Below are positions 25,318 to 33,954 of a stretch of DNA of 64,000 nt, one piece after another. Source of the stretch: Paraburkholderia bryophila (GTDB lineage: Bacteria > Pseudomonadota > Gammaproteobacteria > Burkholderiales > Burkholderiaceae). The translations under genes and the position numbers were made by a program. The stretch lies in NCBI RefSeq assembly GCF_013409255.1, contig NZ_JACCAS010000001.1, forward strand, positions 248,001-312,000, written 5' to 3'. The notes below the pieces were generated by a model. The model was not told the DNA's origin, searched no databases, and was given only the letters and a program-made list of their open reading frames with translations. Within the stretch, counting starts at the first letter, position 1, and every line of letters starts with the position of its first letter.

Positions 25318-26070
25318 ATGAGCAAGCTCACAGGTAAGGTTGCAGTTGTAACTGGCGCATCGAAAGGTATCGGCGCGGCCATTGCGAAGGCGTTGGCTGC
25401 GCAAGGCGCGTCGGTGGTGGTCAACTATGCGTCGAGCAAGGCGGGTGCCGACGACGTCGTCGCCGCGATCACGGCGTCGGGCGGTAAGGCCGTGGCGGTG
25501 GGCGGCGACGTGTCCAAAGCGGCCGACGCGCAAGGTATCGTCGACGCGGCGGTCGAAACGTATGGCCGTCTGGACATTCTGGTCAACAACTCGGGCGTGT
25601 ACGCGTTCGCACCGATCGAAGAAATCACCGAAGAGCATTTCCATAAGCACTTCAACGTCAACGTGCTGGGTGTGTTGCTGGTCACGCAGGCGGCCGTCAA
25701 GCATATCGGCGAAGGCGGCAGCATCGTCAACGTGAGTTCGGTGGTGAGCCGTATCACGCCGGCGGGCAGCGCGGTTTATACCGCGACCAAGGGCGCGGTG
25801 GACGGCATTACCGGCGCGCTCGCGCGCGAACTCGGTCCGCGCAAGATCCGCGTGAACTCGGTGAATCCGGGCATGGTCGCGACCGAAGGCACGCATAGTG
25901 CGGGCATTACCGGCGCTGACTCCGATTTCGAAGCGTGGGCGCTCAGCACGACGCCGCTCGGTCGCATCGGCCAGCCGGAAGATATCGCCGACGTGGTGAC
26001 GTTCCTCGTGTCGAACGACGCGCGCTGGGTGACGGGTGAAAGTCTGATTGCGAGCGGCGGCTCGCGTTAA
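25318..26070 (+). CDS. Short-chain dehydrogenase/reductase (3-oxoacyl-ACP reductase-like)
   Basis: This 250-residue classical SDR has the cofactor motif VVTGASKGIGAAIA, the NNSG structural motif, the catalytic Ser in VNVSSVVS, and YTATK as the YxxxK motif. The basic/alanine-rich cofactor region (NYASSKAGAD) suggests NADP(H). It ends in TGESLIASGG, the usual subunit-interface end. An AAAGGA site precedes the ATG. It is a single gene closed by a bidirectional hairpin shared with the next, convergent LysR gene. The substrate is unknown. Confidence 0.9.
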   Translation: MSKLTGKVAVVTGASKGIGAAIAKALAAQGASVVVNYASSKAGADDVVAAITASGGKAVAVGGDVSKAADAQGIVDAAVETYGRLDILVNNSGVYAFAPIEEITEEHFHKHFNVNVLGVLLVTQAAVKHIGEGGSIVNVSSVVSRITPAGSAVYTATKGAVDGITGALARELGPRKIRVNSVNPGMVATEGTHSAGITGADSDFEAWALSTTPLGRIGQPEDIADVVTFLVSNDARWVTGESLIASGGSR

Positions 26071-26076
26071 GCGGAT

Positions 26077-26117
26077 GCGGCGCTGAGACGTTAGGTTCTT
26101 AAACGTCTCGGCGCCGC
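26077..26117. terminator. Long hairpin between convergent SDR and LysR genes
   Basis: A 16-bp stem, GCGGCGC-T-GAGACGTT pairing with AACGTCTC-G-GCGCCGC (one T-G wobble), closes a 9-base loop. It lies between two convergent stop codons. A U-rich tract is weak on the plus strand (TGTTCTTTC) and lacking on the minus strand, so it is best read as a bidirectional termination or mRNA-end-stabilising structure. Confidence 0.6.
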
Positions 26118-26132
26118 CGCTGTTCTTTCGCG

Positions 26133-27050
26133 CTATCCCGCCACATGCGGCGCCGGTTCCGGCAACTCCACCGCGAACAACGCATCGAGCAGGTTCGATC
26201 CCGGCCGCTCGGCGAGTCGTGTCAGCGATTCGATCATCCGCACCTGGCAATCCTGCAGCGGGACCATGCGGATCCGCCGCGACTCCTTGAATTCCGCGCG
26301 CGCGATCACCCCCACGCCTAGCCCTTGCGCGACGGCTTCTTCAAGCGCTTCGCGGCCGTCCACATACATCACCGGTTCCACCTGCAAAGACTCGCGCACC
26401 AGCTCGGTTTCGAGCAACTGCTGCGTGACGGATTGCGGCTCGCGAAAAATCATCGGCTGCCGGACCAGTTCCGCGTAGCTCAGCTTGCGTTTCTTCGCCG
26501 CCGGATAATTCGCCGGGACCATCGCCACCAGCGGATCGCGCCGCAACACCCGCGCCTCCAGCCGGCTGTGGACTTGCGGCGCGGCGGTAATGGCGGCGTC
26601 CACCGCGCTCGACAGCACGCGCTGCATGCAATCCGCCGCGTTGGCGATCGACAGCGTCACGACGATTCCTGGATGCAGCTTGCGAAACGCGCCGATCAGC
26701 GCGACCGCCAGATCGGGTGCGTCGGCCACGATCGAGAGCGACCCGGACTCCAGCCCGCCCGCCGATTCGAGTAATTGCCGCGCGTCGCGCTCGCAACTCA
26801 GCATATGCCGCGTCACCGCGAACAGACGCAGACCGAGTTCCGTGGTGTCGACGCCGCGCGGTCCGCGCTCGAACAGTTTGACGCCGTATTCCTGCTCCAG
26901 CCGCCGCACGTGGTCCGACACCGCCGGCTGCGTGAGCGATAGCGCCTGCGCCGCTTTCGAAAAACCGCCGTGTTCCGCGACCGCATGAAACGCCCGCAAT
27001 TGCGCGTATTGCACGTGTGCCTCGCTGAGTGATAAGTTTTTACGATACAT
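26133..27050 (-). CDS. LysR-type regulator of 2-aminoethylphosphonate catabolism (probable)
   Basis: This 305-residue LysR protein (VQYAQLRAFHAVAEHGGFSKAAQALSLTQPAVSDHVRRLEQEYG) is divergent from phnW-phnX. In related Burkholderiaceae a LysR protein of this type sits beside the 2-aminoethylphosphonate genes, so it is the likely activator. The start is uncertain: ATG 27050 gives 12 extra residues, while GTG 27014 would begin at VQYAQLRAF, closer to the usual family start. With 27050, the codon abuts an ATCGAT repeat that may be the operator. Confidence 0.85.
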   Translation of the reverse strand: MYRKNLSLSEAHVQYAQLRAFHAVAEHGGFSKAAQALSLTQPAVSDHVRRLEQEYGVKLFERGPRGVDTTELGLRLFAVTRHMLSCERDARQLLESAGGLESGSLSIVADAPDLAVALIGAFRKLHPGIVVTLSIANAADCMQRVLSSAVDAAITAAPQVHSRLEARVLRRDPLVAMVPANYPAAKKRKLSYAELVRQPMIFREPQSVTQQLLETELVRESLQVEPVMYVDGREALEEAVAQGLGVGVIARAEFKESRRIRMVPLQDCQVRMIESLTRLAERPGSNLLDALFAVELPEPAPHVAG

Positions 27051-27052
27051 GC

Positions 27053-27076
27053 ATCGATTATATCGATTTTACCGAT
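27053..27076. promoter_or_regulatory. Nine-bp-spaced ATCGAT repeats upstream of phnW
   Basis: ATCGAT occurs at 27053-27058 and 27062-27067, with a degenerate ACCGAT at 27071-27076, all at 9-bp phase. The first two form the symmetrical unit ATCGAT-TAT-ATCGAT. They lie between the divergent LysR gene and phnW and are candidates for its binding site. The assignment is inference from position. Confidence 0.35.
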
Positions 27077-27133
27077 GGACCAAGTTTCGCTACTGTGTCA
27101 GTCATCGAAACAGCGTTATCGGAGATTCCGGCC

Positions 27134-28360
27134 ATGCACAGGGTGATCGACCGTCCTATCGCAGCGTCCCCGGCAGAGACCTTCACGTGTGCGGTGCCGG
27201 CCAAAGGCGAGCCGTATCTGTTGACGCCGGGTCCGCTCACCACGGCGCTCTCGACCAAAGAGGCGATGCTGCGCGACTGGGGCTCGTGGGATGGCGACTT
27301 CCGCGCCATGACCGCACAGTTGCGCGCCGGCCTGCTGGAGATCGCGGGCGATACCGCGGGCGACTACGATTGCGTGCCGCTGCAAGGCAGCGGCAGCTAC
27401 TGCGTCGAGGCGATGCTCGGCAGCCTGATTCCGCGCGACGGCCATGCGCTGGTGCTCGCCAACGGCGCGTACGGCAAGCGCATCGCCACCACGCTCGGCT
27501 ATCTCGGCCGCACGGCCACCGTGCTCGACAAGGGCGACTATCTGCCGCCGCGCGGCGCCGAAGTCGAACGTCTGCTGGCCGCTGATTCGAGCATCACGCA
27601 TGTGGTCGCGGTGCATTGCGAGACCAGCTCGGGAATTCTCAATCCCATTGAAGAGATCGCCGCCGCCACCGCGAAGCAGGGCCGCAAACTGCTGATCGAC
27701 TCGATGAGCGCATTCGGCGCGGTGCCGCTCGACGTGCGGCAGATTCCGTGCGAGGCGTTCGTCTCGTCGGCGAATAAATGTATCGAAGGCGTGCCGGGGT
27801 TCGGCTTCGTGATCGCTCGTAAAAGCGCGTTGCAGGAAGCGAAGGGCCGCAGCCATTCGCTCGCGCTCGACGTCTACGATCAGTGGGACGTGATGAACCG
27901 CACCGGGCAGTGGCGCTTTACGCCGCCCACGCACACCGTGGCCGCGTTTATCGAAGCGCTGCGCCTGCATAAGCTCGAAGGCGGCCAGGCCGGCCGCCTC
28001 GCGCGTTACGCGAACAATCGCGACGTGCTGGTCGCCGGCATGGGCAAGCTCGGTTTCGAGCCGCTGCTGAACGCGCGCTGGCGCTCGCCGATCATCGTGA
28101 CGTTTTTTGCGCCGGCGCATCCGTCGTTCCGCTTCGAGCGCTTTTACGAGTCGATGAAGCAGCAGGGTTTCATCATCTATCCGGGCAAATTGACGGTGGC
28201 GGACAGCTTCCGCATCGGCTGTATCGGTCAGGTGGATGAGCATGTCATGCGCGCCGTGGTGCGGGCTTGCGCCAGTTCGCTGCGAGAGATGGGCGTGCCG
28301 GGCGCGGAGCCGCCGGCCGCCGCGCTCGAAGAACGCAAGGCGTTGGCGGACGCGGACTGA
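27134..28360 (+). CDS. phnW: 2-aminoethylphosphonate--pyruvate transaminase PhnW
   Basis: PhnW transfers the amino group of 2-aminoethylphosphonate to pyruvate, giving phosphonoacetaldehyde and alanine. The 408-residue PLP protein is of the class-V type, with LLTPGPLTTALSTKEAML, QGSGSYCVEAMLG, HCETSSGILNP and the PLP lysine in SSANKCIEGVPGFG. It is about 30-40 residues longer than usual, with an N-terminal extension (HRVIDRPIAASPAETF) and a C-terminal tail rich in Ala/Glu. phnX follows 95 bp downstream. Confidence 0.93.
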   Translation: MHRVIDRPIAASPAETFTCAVPAKGEPYLLTPGPLTTALSTKEAMLRDWGSWDGDFRAMTAQLRAGLLEIAGDTAGDYDCVPLQGSGSYCVEAMLGSLIPRDGHALVLANGAYGKRIATTLGYLGRTATVLDKGDYLPPRGAEVERLLAADSSITHVVAVHCETSSGILNPIEEIAAATAKQGRKLLIDSMSAFGAVPLDVRQIPCEAFVSSANKCIEGVPGFGFVIARKSALQEAKGRSHSLALDVYDQWDVMNRTGQWRFTPPTHTVAAFIEALRLHKLEGGQAGRLARYANNRDVLVAGMGKLGFEPLLNARWRSPIIVTFFAPAHPSFRFERFYESMKQQGFIIYPGKLTVADSFRIGCIGQVDEHVMRAVVRACASSLREMGVPGAEPPAAALEERKALADAD

Positions 28361-28455
28361 ATGCGCCGGACGTCGGCGGAACACGCGAGGATAGCGGGTC
28401 ATCAACCGCGCGGCACGTTGCGCGCGGCTGGGCAATATCAAAGGATCGAAGTGAA

Positions 28456-29259
28456 ATGAAACACGTCAAAGCAGTGATTTTCGACTGGGCCGGCACGGTG
28501 GTCGACTATGGTTCTCTCGCCCCGATGGGCGCCTTCGTCGAGACCTTCGAACAGTTCGGCGTGGCGATCTCGATCGACGAAGCACGCGGTCCGATGGGCA
28601 TGGCCAAGCGCCCGCATATCGCGGCGCTGATGGCATTGCCGCGCGTCGCGCAGGCGTGGGCGGACAAGTATGGCCACGCGCCGGGCGAAGCGGATATCGA
28701 CGCGGTGTACGACGTATTCGTGCCGAAGAACATCGCGGTGGCGGCGAGCTACAGCTCGGTGATTCCGGGCGTCGCGGCCGTGGCGAGCGCGCTGCGCGGC
28801 GACGATATCCGCATCGGCACGACCACCGGCTACACCCGCGAGATCATGGCCGAGATCGTGCCGGGCGCGGCCGAGCAGGGCTTTTCGCCGGACAGTATCG
28901 TCTGCACCGGCGATACGCCGGAAGGCCGGCCGTCACCGTACATGATCTACAAGACCTTGCCCGCGCTCGGCGTGTGGCGCGCCAAAGAGGCGATCAAGGT
29001 GGACGACACCGAGGTCGGCATTGAAGAAGGGATCAACGGCGGCACGTGGGCGGTCGGTGTCGCGGTGAGCGGCAACGCGTTCGGCATGGCCGAAAATGAC
29101 GTCAAGGCCCTGGCGCCGGACGAGTTCGCCTGGCGGCGCCAGGCGGCGATTGAGAAGCTGCGGTCGGCCGGTGCGCATTATGTGATCGATAGCGTCGCGG
29201 ATCTGATGCCGGTGGTCTATGAGATCGAGGCGCGGCTGGAGCGCGGCGAGCGGCCGTAA
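28456..29259 (+). CDS. phnX: Phosphonoacetaldehyde hydrolase (phosphonatase) PhnX
   Basis: PhnX cleaves the C-P bond of phosphonoacetaldehyde, the PhnW product, to acetaldehyde and phosphate through a Schiff base. The 267-residue HAD-superfamily protein shows the nucleophile motif AVIFDWAGTVVDYG. The Schiff-base lysine is in MGMAKRPHIAAL, and GTTTGYTREIM and KVDDTEVGIEEG carry the other HAD motifs. With phnW it completes the short route from aminoethylphosphonate to phosphate and acetaldehyde. The ATG at 28456 is preceded by GGATCGAAGTGA. Confidence 0.94.
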   Translation: MKHVKAVIFDWAGTVVDYGSLAPMGAFVETFEQFGVAISIDEARGPMGMAKRPHIAALMALPRVAQAWADKYGHAPGEADIDAVYDVFVPKNIAVAASYSSVIPGVAAVASALRGDDIRIGTTTGYTREIMAEIVPGAAEQGFSPDSIVCTGDTPEGRPSPYMIYKTLPALGVWRAKEAIKVDDTEVGIEEGINGGTWAVGVAVSGNAFGMAENDVKALAPDEFAWRRQAAIEKLRSAGAHYVIDSVADLMPVVYEIEARLERGERP

Positions 29260-29295
29260 GCGGTCCTTGAGCGGCTGGCTTTGTGAGTCAGGCGC

Positions 29296-30237
29296 TCACT
29301 TGAAAAACCCCACCGCCAGATCGATAAACTCGCGAATCTTGCGCGGCACGAATTCGCGGCTGGGGTACACGAGCGAGACGGCCACGTCGCCGTTGGTGAC
29401 CGCGTAGTCGTCGAGCACGCGCACGAGGGTGCCGCTGCGCAATTCGTCGGCGACCATTTCGAGCGGCAGCAGCGCAATGCCCATCGCGCCTAGCGTGGCC
29501 TGCTTTTGCATGATCATGCTGTTGACCGTGAACGACGCATCGAGCGCGATGCTTTCTTCGTTGCCCGCAGTGCCGTTCGCAGTGCCGTTGTTACCGTGTT
29601 TGCCGTTGTCACCGCTATGGCTGAACACCCACGTCTGCGGACTGGTGTCGAGCGCGGCGGCAATCACGCGATGCCGCGCCAGATCGGCCGGCGTTTTCGG
29701 CTGGCCCGCCTGCGCCAGATACGCGGCCGCCGCCACCGGCACCGCGTGCGAGTTGATCAGACGCCGCACCACCAACGACTCCGAACGGATCATATGTTCG
29801 GTGACGATCCCCACATCGAATCCCCCTTCAAGCAGGTCGACCCGTTTCTCGGTGAGCGTGACGCGCAGATTCACCTGCGGAAACTTCGCCTGATATTCCG
29901 CGAACAGCGGCGTGAGCCGGAACAGCGAGAAGCTGCCGAGCGCCACGATACGCAGATCGCCCACGACTTCCTTCGACGTAGTGGTCGCGCGCGATTCGAC
30001 TTCTTCCAGTTCCGACATCACCACGCGGCAACCGTCCGCGTAATCCGCGCCGGCTTCGGTCAGCACGACTTTGCGGGTAGTGCGCTGGAACAGCCGGATA
30101 CCGAGGTGTTTTTCAAGGCTCGACACGTGGCGCGTCACCACGGAGGTCGAGACGTTGAGTTGCTCGGCGGCCTGCGCGAAGCTGCCCGCTTCGGCGACTT
30201 TGACGAAGGCCTGCATGGCCTGAAAGAGATTGATCAT
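29296..30237 (-). CDS. LysR-type regulator with an Asn/Gly low-complexity insert
   Basis: This 313-residue LysR protein (MINLFQAMQAFVKVAEAGSFAQAAEQLNVSTSVVTRHVSSLE) is of the CrgA/DmlR-like group. The effector domain carries an unusual stretch, GDNGKHGNNGTANGTAGNEES, at about residues 215-235. It is encoded by short direct repeats (GCAGTGCCGTT) at 29568-29590 and looks like a recent slippage expansion on a surface loop. It is 23 bp downstream of the amidohydrolase gene on the same strand, so it is probably co-transcribed. It is convergent with phnX. Confidence 0.86.
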   Translation of the reverse strand: MINLFQAMQAFVKVAEAGSFAQAAEQLNVSTSVVTRHVSSLEKHLGIRLFQRTTRKVVLTEAGADYADGCRVVMSELEEVESRATTTSKEVVGDLRIVALGSFSLFRLTPLFAEYQAKFPQVNLRVTLTEKRVDLLEGGFDVGIVTEHMIRSESLVVRRLINSHAVPVAAAAYLAQAGQPKTPADLARHRVIAAALDTSPQTWVFSHSGDNGKHGNNGTANGTAGNEESIALDASFTVNSMIMQKQATLGAMGIALLPLEMVADELRSGTLVRVLDDYAVTNGDVAVSLVYPSREFVPRKIREFIDLAVGFFK

Positions 30238-30260
30238 GTCAGTGCGAAAAGCGGTGTCGT

Positions 30261-31457
30261 TTAAGCGTGCGTGTCGTGGCGGGCGACGATCCGTCCGTTC
30301 GCCACCACCAGTTTGCGAGCGGGCCGCGCGACGATCGCCTGCGCGAGCGTGTCCGCGTCGACCAGCACCAGATCGGCGCGGGCGCCGGCATACAGGCCGT
30401 AGTCGGTGAAGCCGCAAGCGCGCGCGGCCGTCGTGCTGACGCAATCGAACGCGATGGCCAGCTCGTCGTCACGACGCAGGTCGTAGCGCATCGCGATCAG
30501 CATCGCGCGTTCGAGCATGTCCGGCGAGCCATAAGGCGTCCAGGTATCGCGTATGCCGTCGTTGCCGCCGAACAGCGTGACGCCTTTTTCAAGGCAGGCT
30601 TTCAGCGGCGGCACCGGCGTCGAAGCGGGGGCCGTGGTCAACAGCGCGACACGCAGATCGGCGAGGCGCGCGAGCAACGCGTCGCGTTCGCGCTCGGGCA
30701 GCGCACCGAGACAGAACGCATGGCTGACCACCACGCGCCCTTGCATGCCGAGCGCGGCGACGCGATCGAGCAGCAGCCCGAGCGTGAATGCGCCGACTTC
30801 GCCGGGCTCGTGCAAGTGAATGTCGATCGGCTTCTGATGACGCTGCGCGAGCTCGAACGTCAAGTCGAGCGACGCCACCGGATCGCCGTCGATCAGCGCG
30901 GGATCGAGCGCGCCCAGCACGTCCGCGCCTGCGTCCAGCGCCTGCCCGAGCAATGCGCCGGTGCCGGGACGCCCGAGTACGCCCGATTGCGGAAACGCAA
31001 CGATCTGCATCTCCAGCACCTCGCGCAACGCATCGCGCGTGGCGAGCACGCCTTCAAGATGACGCAGCCCCGCGTCGGTATCGATATCCACGTGCGTGCG
31101 CAAACGCGTCGTACCCGCCTGCAGGAACGCACGGGCGAGCGCGAGCGACTGCACGCCCGCGTCGTGATCGCCTTGCGCGCGGAACCGCCGTTCGTTCTCG
31201 ATCCGGTCGGTCAGCTTCGGGCCGACCTCGTTGCGATACCACGGCAAGCCCCAATGCGTTTTGTCCAGATGCGTATGACCTTCGACGAAACCGGGCAGCA
31301 GCAACGCGCCCGCGCCGTCTTCCAGCATCACGCCGGGCTCGCGCGGCAGGTTCGGGCCGAGCGCCGCAATGCGGCCGTCGGTGATCGACACGTCGACGCG
31401 GGCGCCGTCTGGCAGACGGACATCGGTGATGAGCAAAGCGTGGGTGGTCGTGGTCAT
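30261..31457 (-). CDS. Amidohydrolase, cytosine-deaminase-like
   Basis: This 398-residue amidohydrolase shows the metal-site HTHLDKTHW (residues about 59-67), THVDIDTDAG, HLHEPG, SHAFCLG, and GGNDGIRDTWTPYG, which corresponds to the catalytic Asp region of CodA. It ends in the second half of the beta-sandwich (YAGARADLVLVDADTL). Such enzymes deaminate cytosine or related N-heterocycles. The ATG at 31457 gives a start close to the beta-sandwich, as expected. It is followed by a LysR gene; the two probably form an operon. Confidence 0.87.
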   Translation of the reverse strand: MTTTTHALLITDVRLPDGARVDVSITDGRIAALGPNLPREPGVMLEDGAGALLLPGFVEGHTHLDKTHWGLPWYRNEVGPKLTDRIENERRFRAQGDHDAGVQSLALARAFLQAGTTRLRTHVDIDTDAGLRHLEGVLATRDALREVLEMQIVAFPQSGVLGRPGTGALLGQALDAGADVLGALDPALIDGDPVASLDLTFELAQRHQKPIDIHLHEPGEVGAFTLGLLLDRVAALGMQGRVVVSHAFCLGALPERERDALLARLADLRVALLTTAPASTPVPPLKACLEKGVTLFGGNDGIRDTWTPYGSPDMLERAMLIAMRYDLRRDDELAIAFDCVSTTAARACGFTDYGLYAGARADLVLVDADTLAQAIVARPARKLVVANGRIVARHDTHA

Positions 31458-31680
31458 GAGAGCGGGTCGGCTGCGATGCGCGTGATCCGGGCGCGCGTCG
31501 GCGATAAGCAATGGTCTGCTGAAAGAGTGCGCTGCCTGTTTGTTGTGCAGGCGAGGGCGGCGCACGTCCGGCGGGTGAATTGTACTTCCTGACGCCGCGG
31601 GCCGATCCGCCTGGACGTTTCGCCGCCGACCCGCGAAAACTCGTTGCAAACCGTTACAGGCGCTCAAGTTTCGCGTGTCC

Positions 31681-32754
31681 ATGCCGTTGACACACATGCA
31701 AATCAAATTCGGGAACCCAGCCGTGCAAGTCGCTTACAGTAACGACCGTTTGTCCAGCCGGATGGCGGTCGATCCGTCCATCGCGGGCGAACCCGAGGTG
31801 GAATCGTCGGTGATCGAGTGGCTGTTGCATGACGATCAGGTGATGCGCGAGTGCTTCACGCACGCGGCCGAAATCCTGAAGAGCGTAACCGGCGCGGCGA
31901 TTACCGCGATCACGCTGCTCGACGAGGAACACCAGCACTACCGCGCCGAAGTCGGCATGGCGATGCCGCTCGTCACGCGCGCGCGCTCGCTCGCGGACTA
32001 CGCGGTGCGCGACGCGGACCTGTTCGTTATCGAAGATGCGCACGACGACGCCCGCTTCGGCGAGTGCATGCTGGTGCAGCGTCATCCGTTCGTGCGCTTT
32101 TACGCGGCGATCGCGTTGCGCGCGCCGAACGGCGAGATCGTCGGCGCGTTGTGCGCGATGGACCCGTCGCCGGGCCGGCTCAACGAGGGCCAACGCGGCG
32201 TGTTCTACCACCTGCGCGCGATGATCGAAAACGATCTGAAGATGCGCACGGCCACCGCGATCGATCCGCTGACGCAGTTGTATAACCGCCGCTTCCTGCT
32301 GGAGAGCATTGCGCGCCGCTGGAAAGAAGCGCGCGATGGCGACGTGATGGGTTCGGTGGTGGTCGACGTGGACTGGTTCAAGCAATACAACGACACGTAT
32401 GGTCACCAGGCGGGCGATCACTGCCTGCGCAAGGTCGCGTCGGTGATGCAGGCCGCAGCCGATGGCGACGGCATCATCGCCGGACGCATGGGTGGCGAGG
32501 AGTTCGGTCTGCTGGTGCTGCACGCGGAACCGGCGGCGCTGCAGGGCACGCTGGAAACGTTGCGGCAGGGCGTGGTCGATCTGGCGATCGAACATCGCGC
32601 GTCGCCGTTGGGCGTGGTGACGGTGAGCGTGGGCGGCGCGATGACGCGAATCAACGAAAGCTCGCGGGCCGCGCATCGGGATGGTTTCGCGAGCGCGGAC
32701 CGGGCGCTGTATCGGTCGAAACATGCGGGGCGGAATCTGGTGACGATGGCCTAG
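31681..32754 (+). CDS. Cytoplasmic GAF-GGDEF diguanylate cyclase
   Basis: This 357-residue protein has no membrane segment. Residues about 45-190 form a GAF sensor (ILKSVTGAAITAITLLDEEHQHYRAEVG-type segments). Residues 195-355 are a GGDEF domain with DPLTQLYNRRFLLE, VVDVDWFKQYNDTYGHQAGD and the active site GRMGGEEF. The residues before the active site (GDGIIAGRM) lack the RxxD I-site, so product inhibition is not expected. The start is uncertain among GTG 31675, ATG 31681 and ATG 31696. The stop codon is the first unit of a heptanucleotide repeat. Confidence 0.9.
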   Translation: MPLTHMQIKFGNPAVQVAYSNDRLSSRMAVDPSIAGEPEVESSVIEWLLHDDQVMRECFTHAAEILKSVTGAAITAITLLDEEHQHYRAEVGMAMPLVTRARSLADYAVRDADLFVIEDAHDDARFGECMLVQRHPFVRFYAAIALRAPNGEIVGALCAMDPSPGRLNEGQRGVFYHLRAMIENDLKMRTATAIDPLTQLYNRRFLLESIARRWKEARDGDVMGSVVVDVDWFKQYNDTYGHQAGDHCLRKVASVMQAAADGDGIIAGRMGGEEFGLLVLHAEPAALQGTLETLRQGVVDLAIEHRASPLGVVTVSVGGAMTRINESSRAAHRDGFASADRALYRSKHAGRNLVTMA

Positions 32755-32821
32755 CGCCTAGCGCCTAGCGCCTAGCGCCTGGTGCCTGGTGCCCGGTGCC
32801 CGGTGCGTAGTGCGTAGTGCG
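32752..32821. repeat. Heptanucleotide tandem repeat (ten units)
   Basis: Ten consecutive 7-bp units start exactly at the TAG stop codon of the GGDEF gene: TAGCGCC four times, TGGTGCC twice, CGGTGCC, CGGTGCG, then TAGTGCG twice. The stepwise pairwise changes suggest expansion by slippage with drift. The tract lies between a plus-strand gene and a convergent LysR gene. Confidence 0.9.
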
Positions 32822-32871
32822 GCGCGGGCAACCCGATCCGCACTTAACGCAGCGCTGCGCCGCCGCCGCGA

Positions 32872-33804
32872 TCAACTCTCCCGAACGTTCGCGTAAACCT
32901 GTTTGACCCAGTCGGCGAACACCCGCAGCTTCGTGCTGTAACGCCGGCTCGGCGGATACGCGAGATAGACCTCCAGCGGCGGACGCCGGTAGTCCGCCAG
33001 AATCGGCAGCAGCTCGCCTCGCGCGATAGCGGGCCGCACCATGAAATCCAACGTATGAACAATGCCCAGGCCAGCTAGCGCGGTGGCCAGGTGCGCATTG
33101 CTTTCGCTCACCATCACTGGATTGCGCACGCCTTCGAGCACGATGGGTTCGCCATCGCCATCGCCATCGCCATCGCCCGCGCTGGCGAATTGCAGCGGCT
33201 GGATAAGCCCCGTACTCGCGGAAAAATAGCTGACCACGGCATGACGGTCGTCGACGATCTGTTGCGGATGCAACGGTGTGCCATGTTCGGCCAGATACGC
33301 CGGACTCGCGCAGGTGGTCCAGCGCAGCGTGCCGATGGCCTGTGTGACCAGCGCCGGGTCATTCGCCGTGCTGCGAATCGCGCAGTCGATGTTCTCGGCG
33401 ATCAGATCCGCCGTGCGGTCCGTCACGCTCAACTGCACCTGAATGTCCGGATAACGCACGCAAAACCCAGGCAGCGCCGGAATCAGAATGCCGCTCGCGG
33501 TCGAGCCGCCGCTATCCACCCGCAACGCGCCGCGTGGACTCGCGCGATCGCGGCCGAGCGTCGCCTCGATATCGTCGAGTTCGCTGAGCAGATGCCGGGT
33601 GCGCTCGTAATACGCGGCGCCGTCGGTCGTGACGTTGACGCTGCGCGTGCTGCGTTCAAGGAGTTTGACGCCGAGGTGATCTTCAAGCGATTTGACCCAC
33701 TTGCTGACCGTGGCGTTGGGCATTTGCAGCGACTGCGCCGCGCGACTGAAGCCGCCGGTTTCCACCACGCGCGCGAAGATGCGGATTGCCTGCAAATGAT
33801 CCAT
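32872..33804 (-). CDS. LysR-type regulator divergent from an SDR gene
   Basis: This 310-residue LysR protein (MDHLQAIRIFARVVETGGFSRAAQSLQMPNATVSKWVKSLE) starts at ATG 33804. It is divergent from the SDR gene at 33955 with 150 bp between, a classic regulator-target layout. The effector domain contains a Gly-Asp repeat (GDGDGDGDGE) encoded by a hexamer microsatellite. The intergenic region is AT-rich with TTATCCACAGTGGTGGATAA, an imperfect palindrome that could be its operator. Confidence 0.87.
   Translation of the reverse strand: MDHLQAIRIFARVVETGGFSRAAQSLQMPNATVSKWVKSLEDHLGVKLLERSTRSVNVTTDGAAYYERTRHLLSELDDIEATLGRDRASPRGALRVDSGGSTASGILIPALPGFCVRYPDIQVQLSVTDRTADLIAENIDCAIRSTANDPALVTQAIGTLRWTTCASPAYLAEHGTPLHPQQIVDDRHAVVSYFSASTGLIQPLQFASAGDGDGDGDGEPIVLEGVRNPVMVSESNAHLATALAGLGIVHTLDFMVRPAIARGELLPILADYRRPPLEVYLAYPPSRRYSTKLRVFADWVKQVYANVRES
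33151..33174. repeat. Hexamer microsatellite GCCATC x4 inside a LysR gene
   Basis: Four perfect GCCATC units encode the Gly-Asp run of the LysR effector domain on the minus strand. As a multiple of three, length changes would keep the frame and vary the loop length. Confidence 0.85.
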
Positions 33805-33954
33805 GGTCCGGTTCCGATTGATTATCCACAGTGGTGGATAAAGAAACCACAGCATAGCTATTTATCTCCCTGTGCGCATCAAATAAGCTGACGTCAAGGG
33901 TCAAGCGACCTCAACGAATTAACGAACTCAACGGATGTCACCCAGGAGCTTTCC

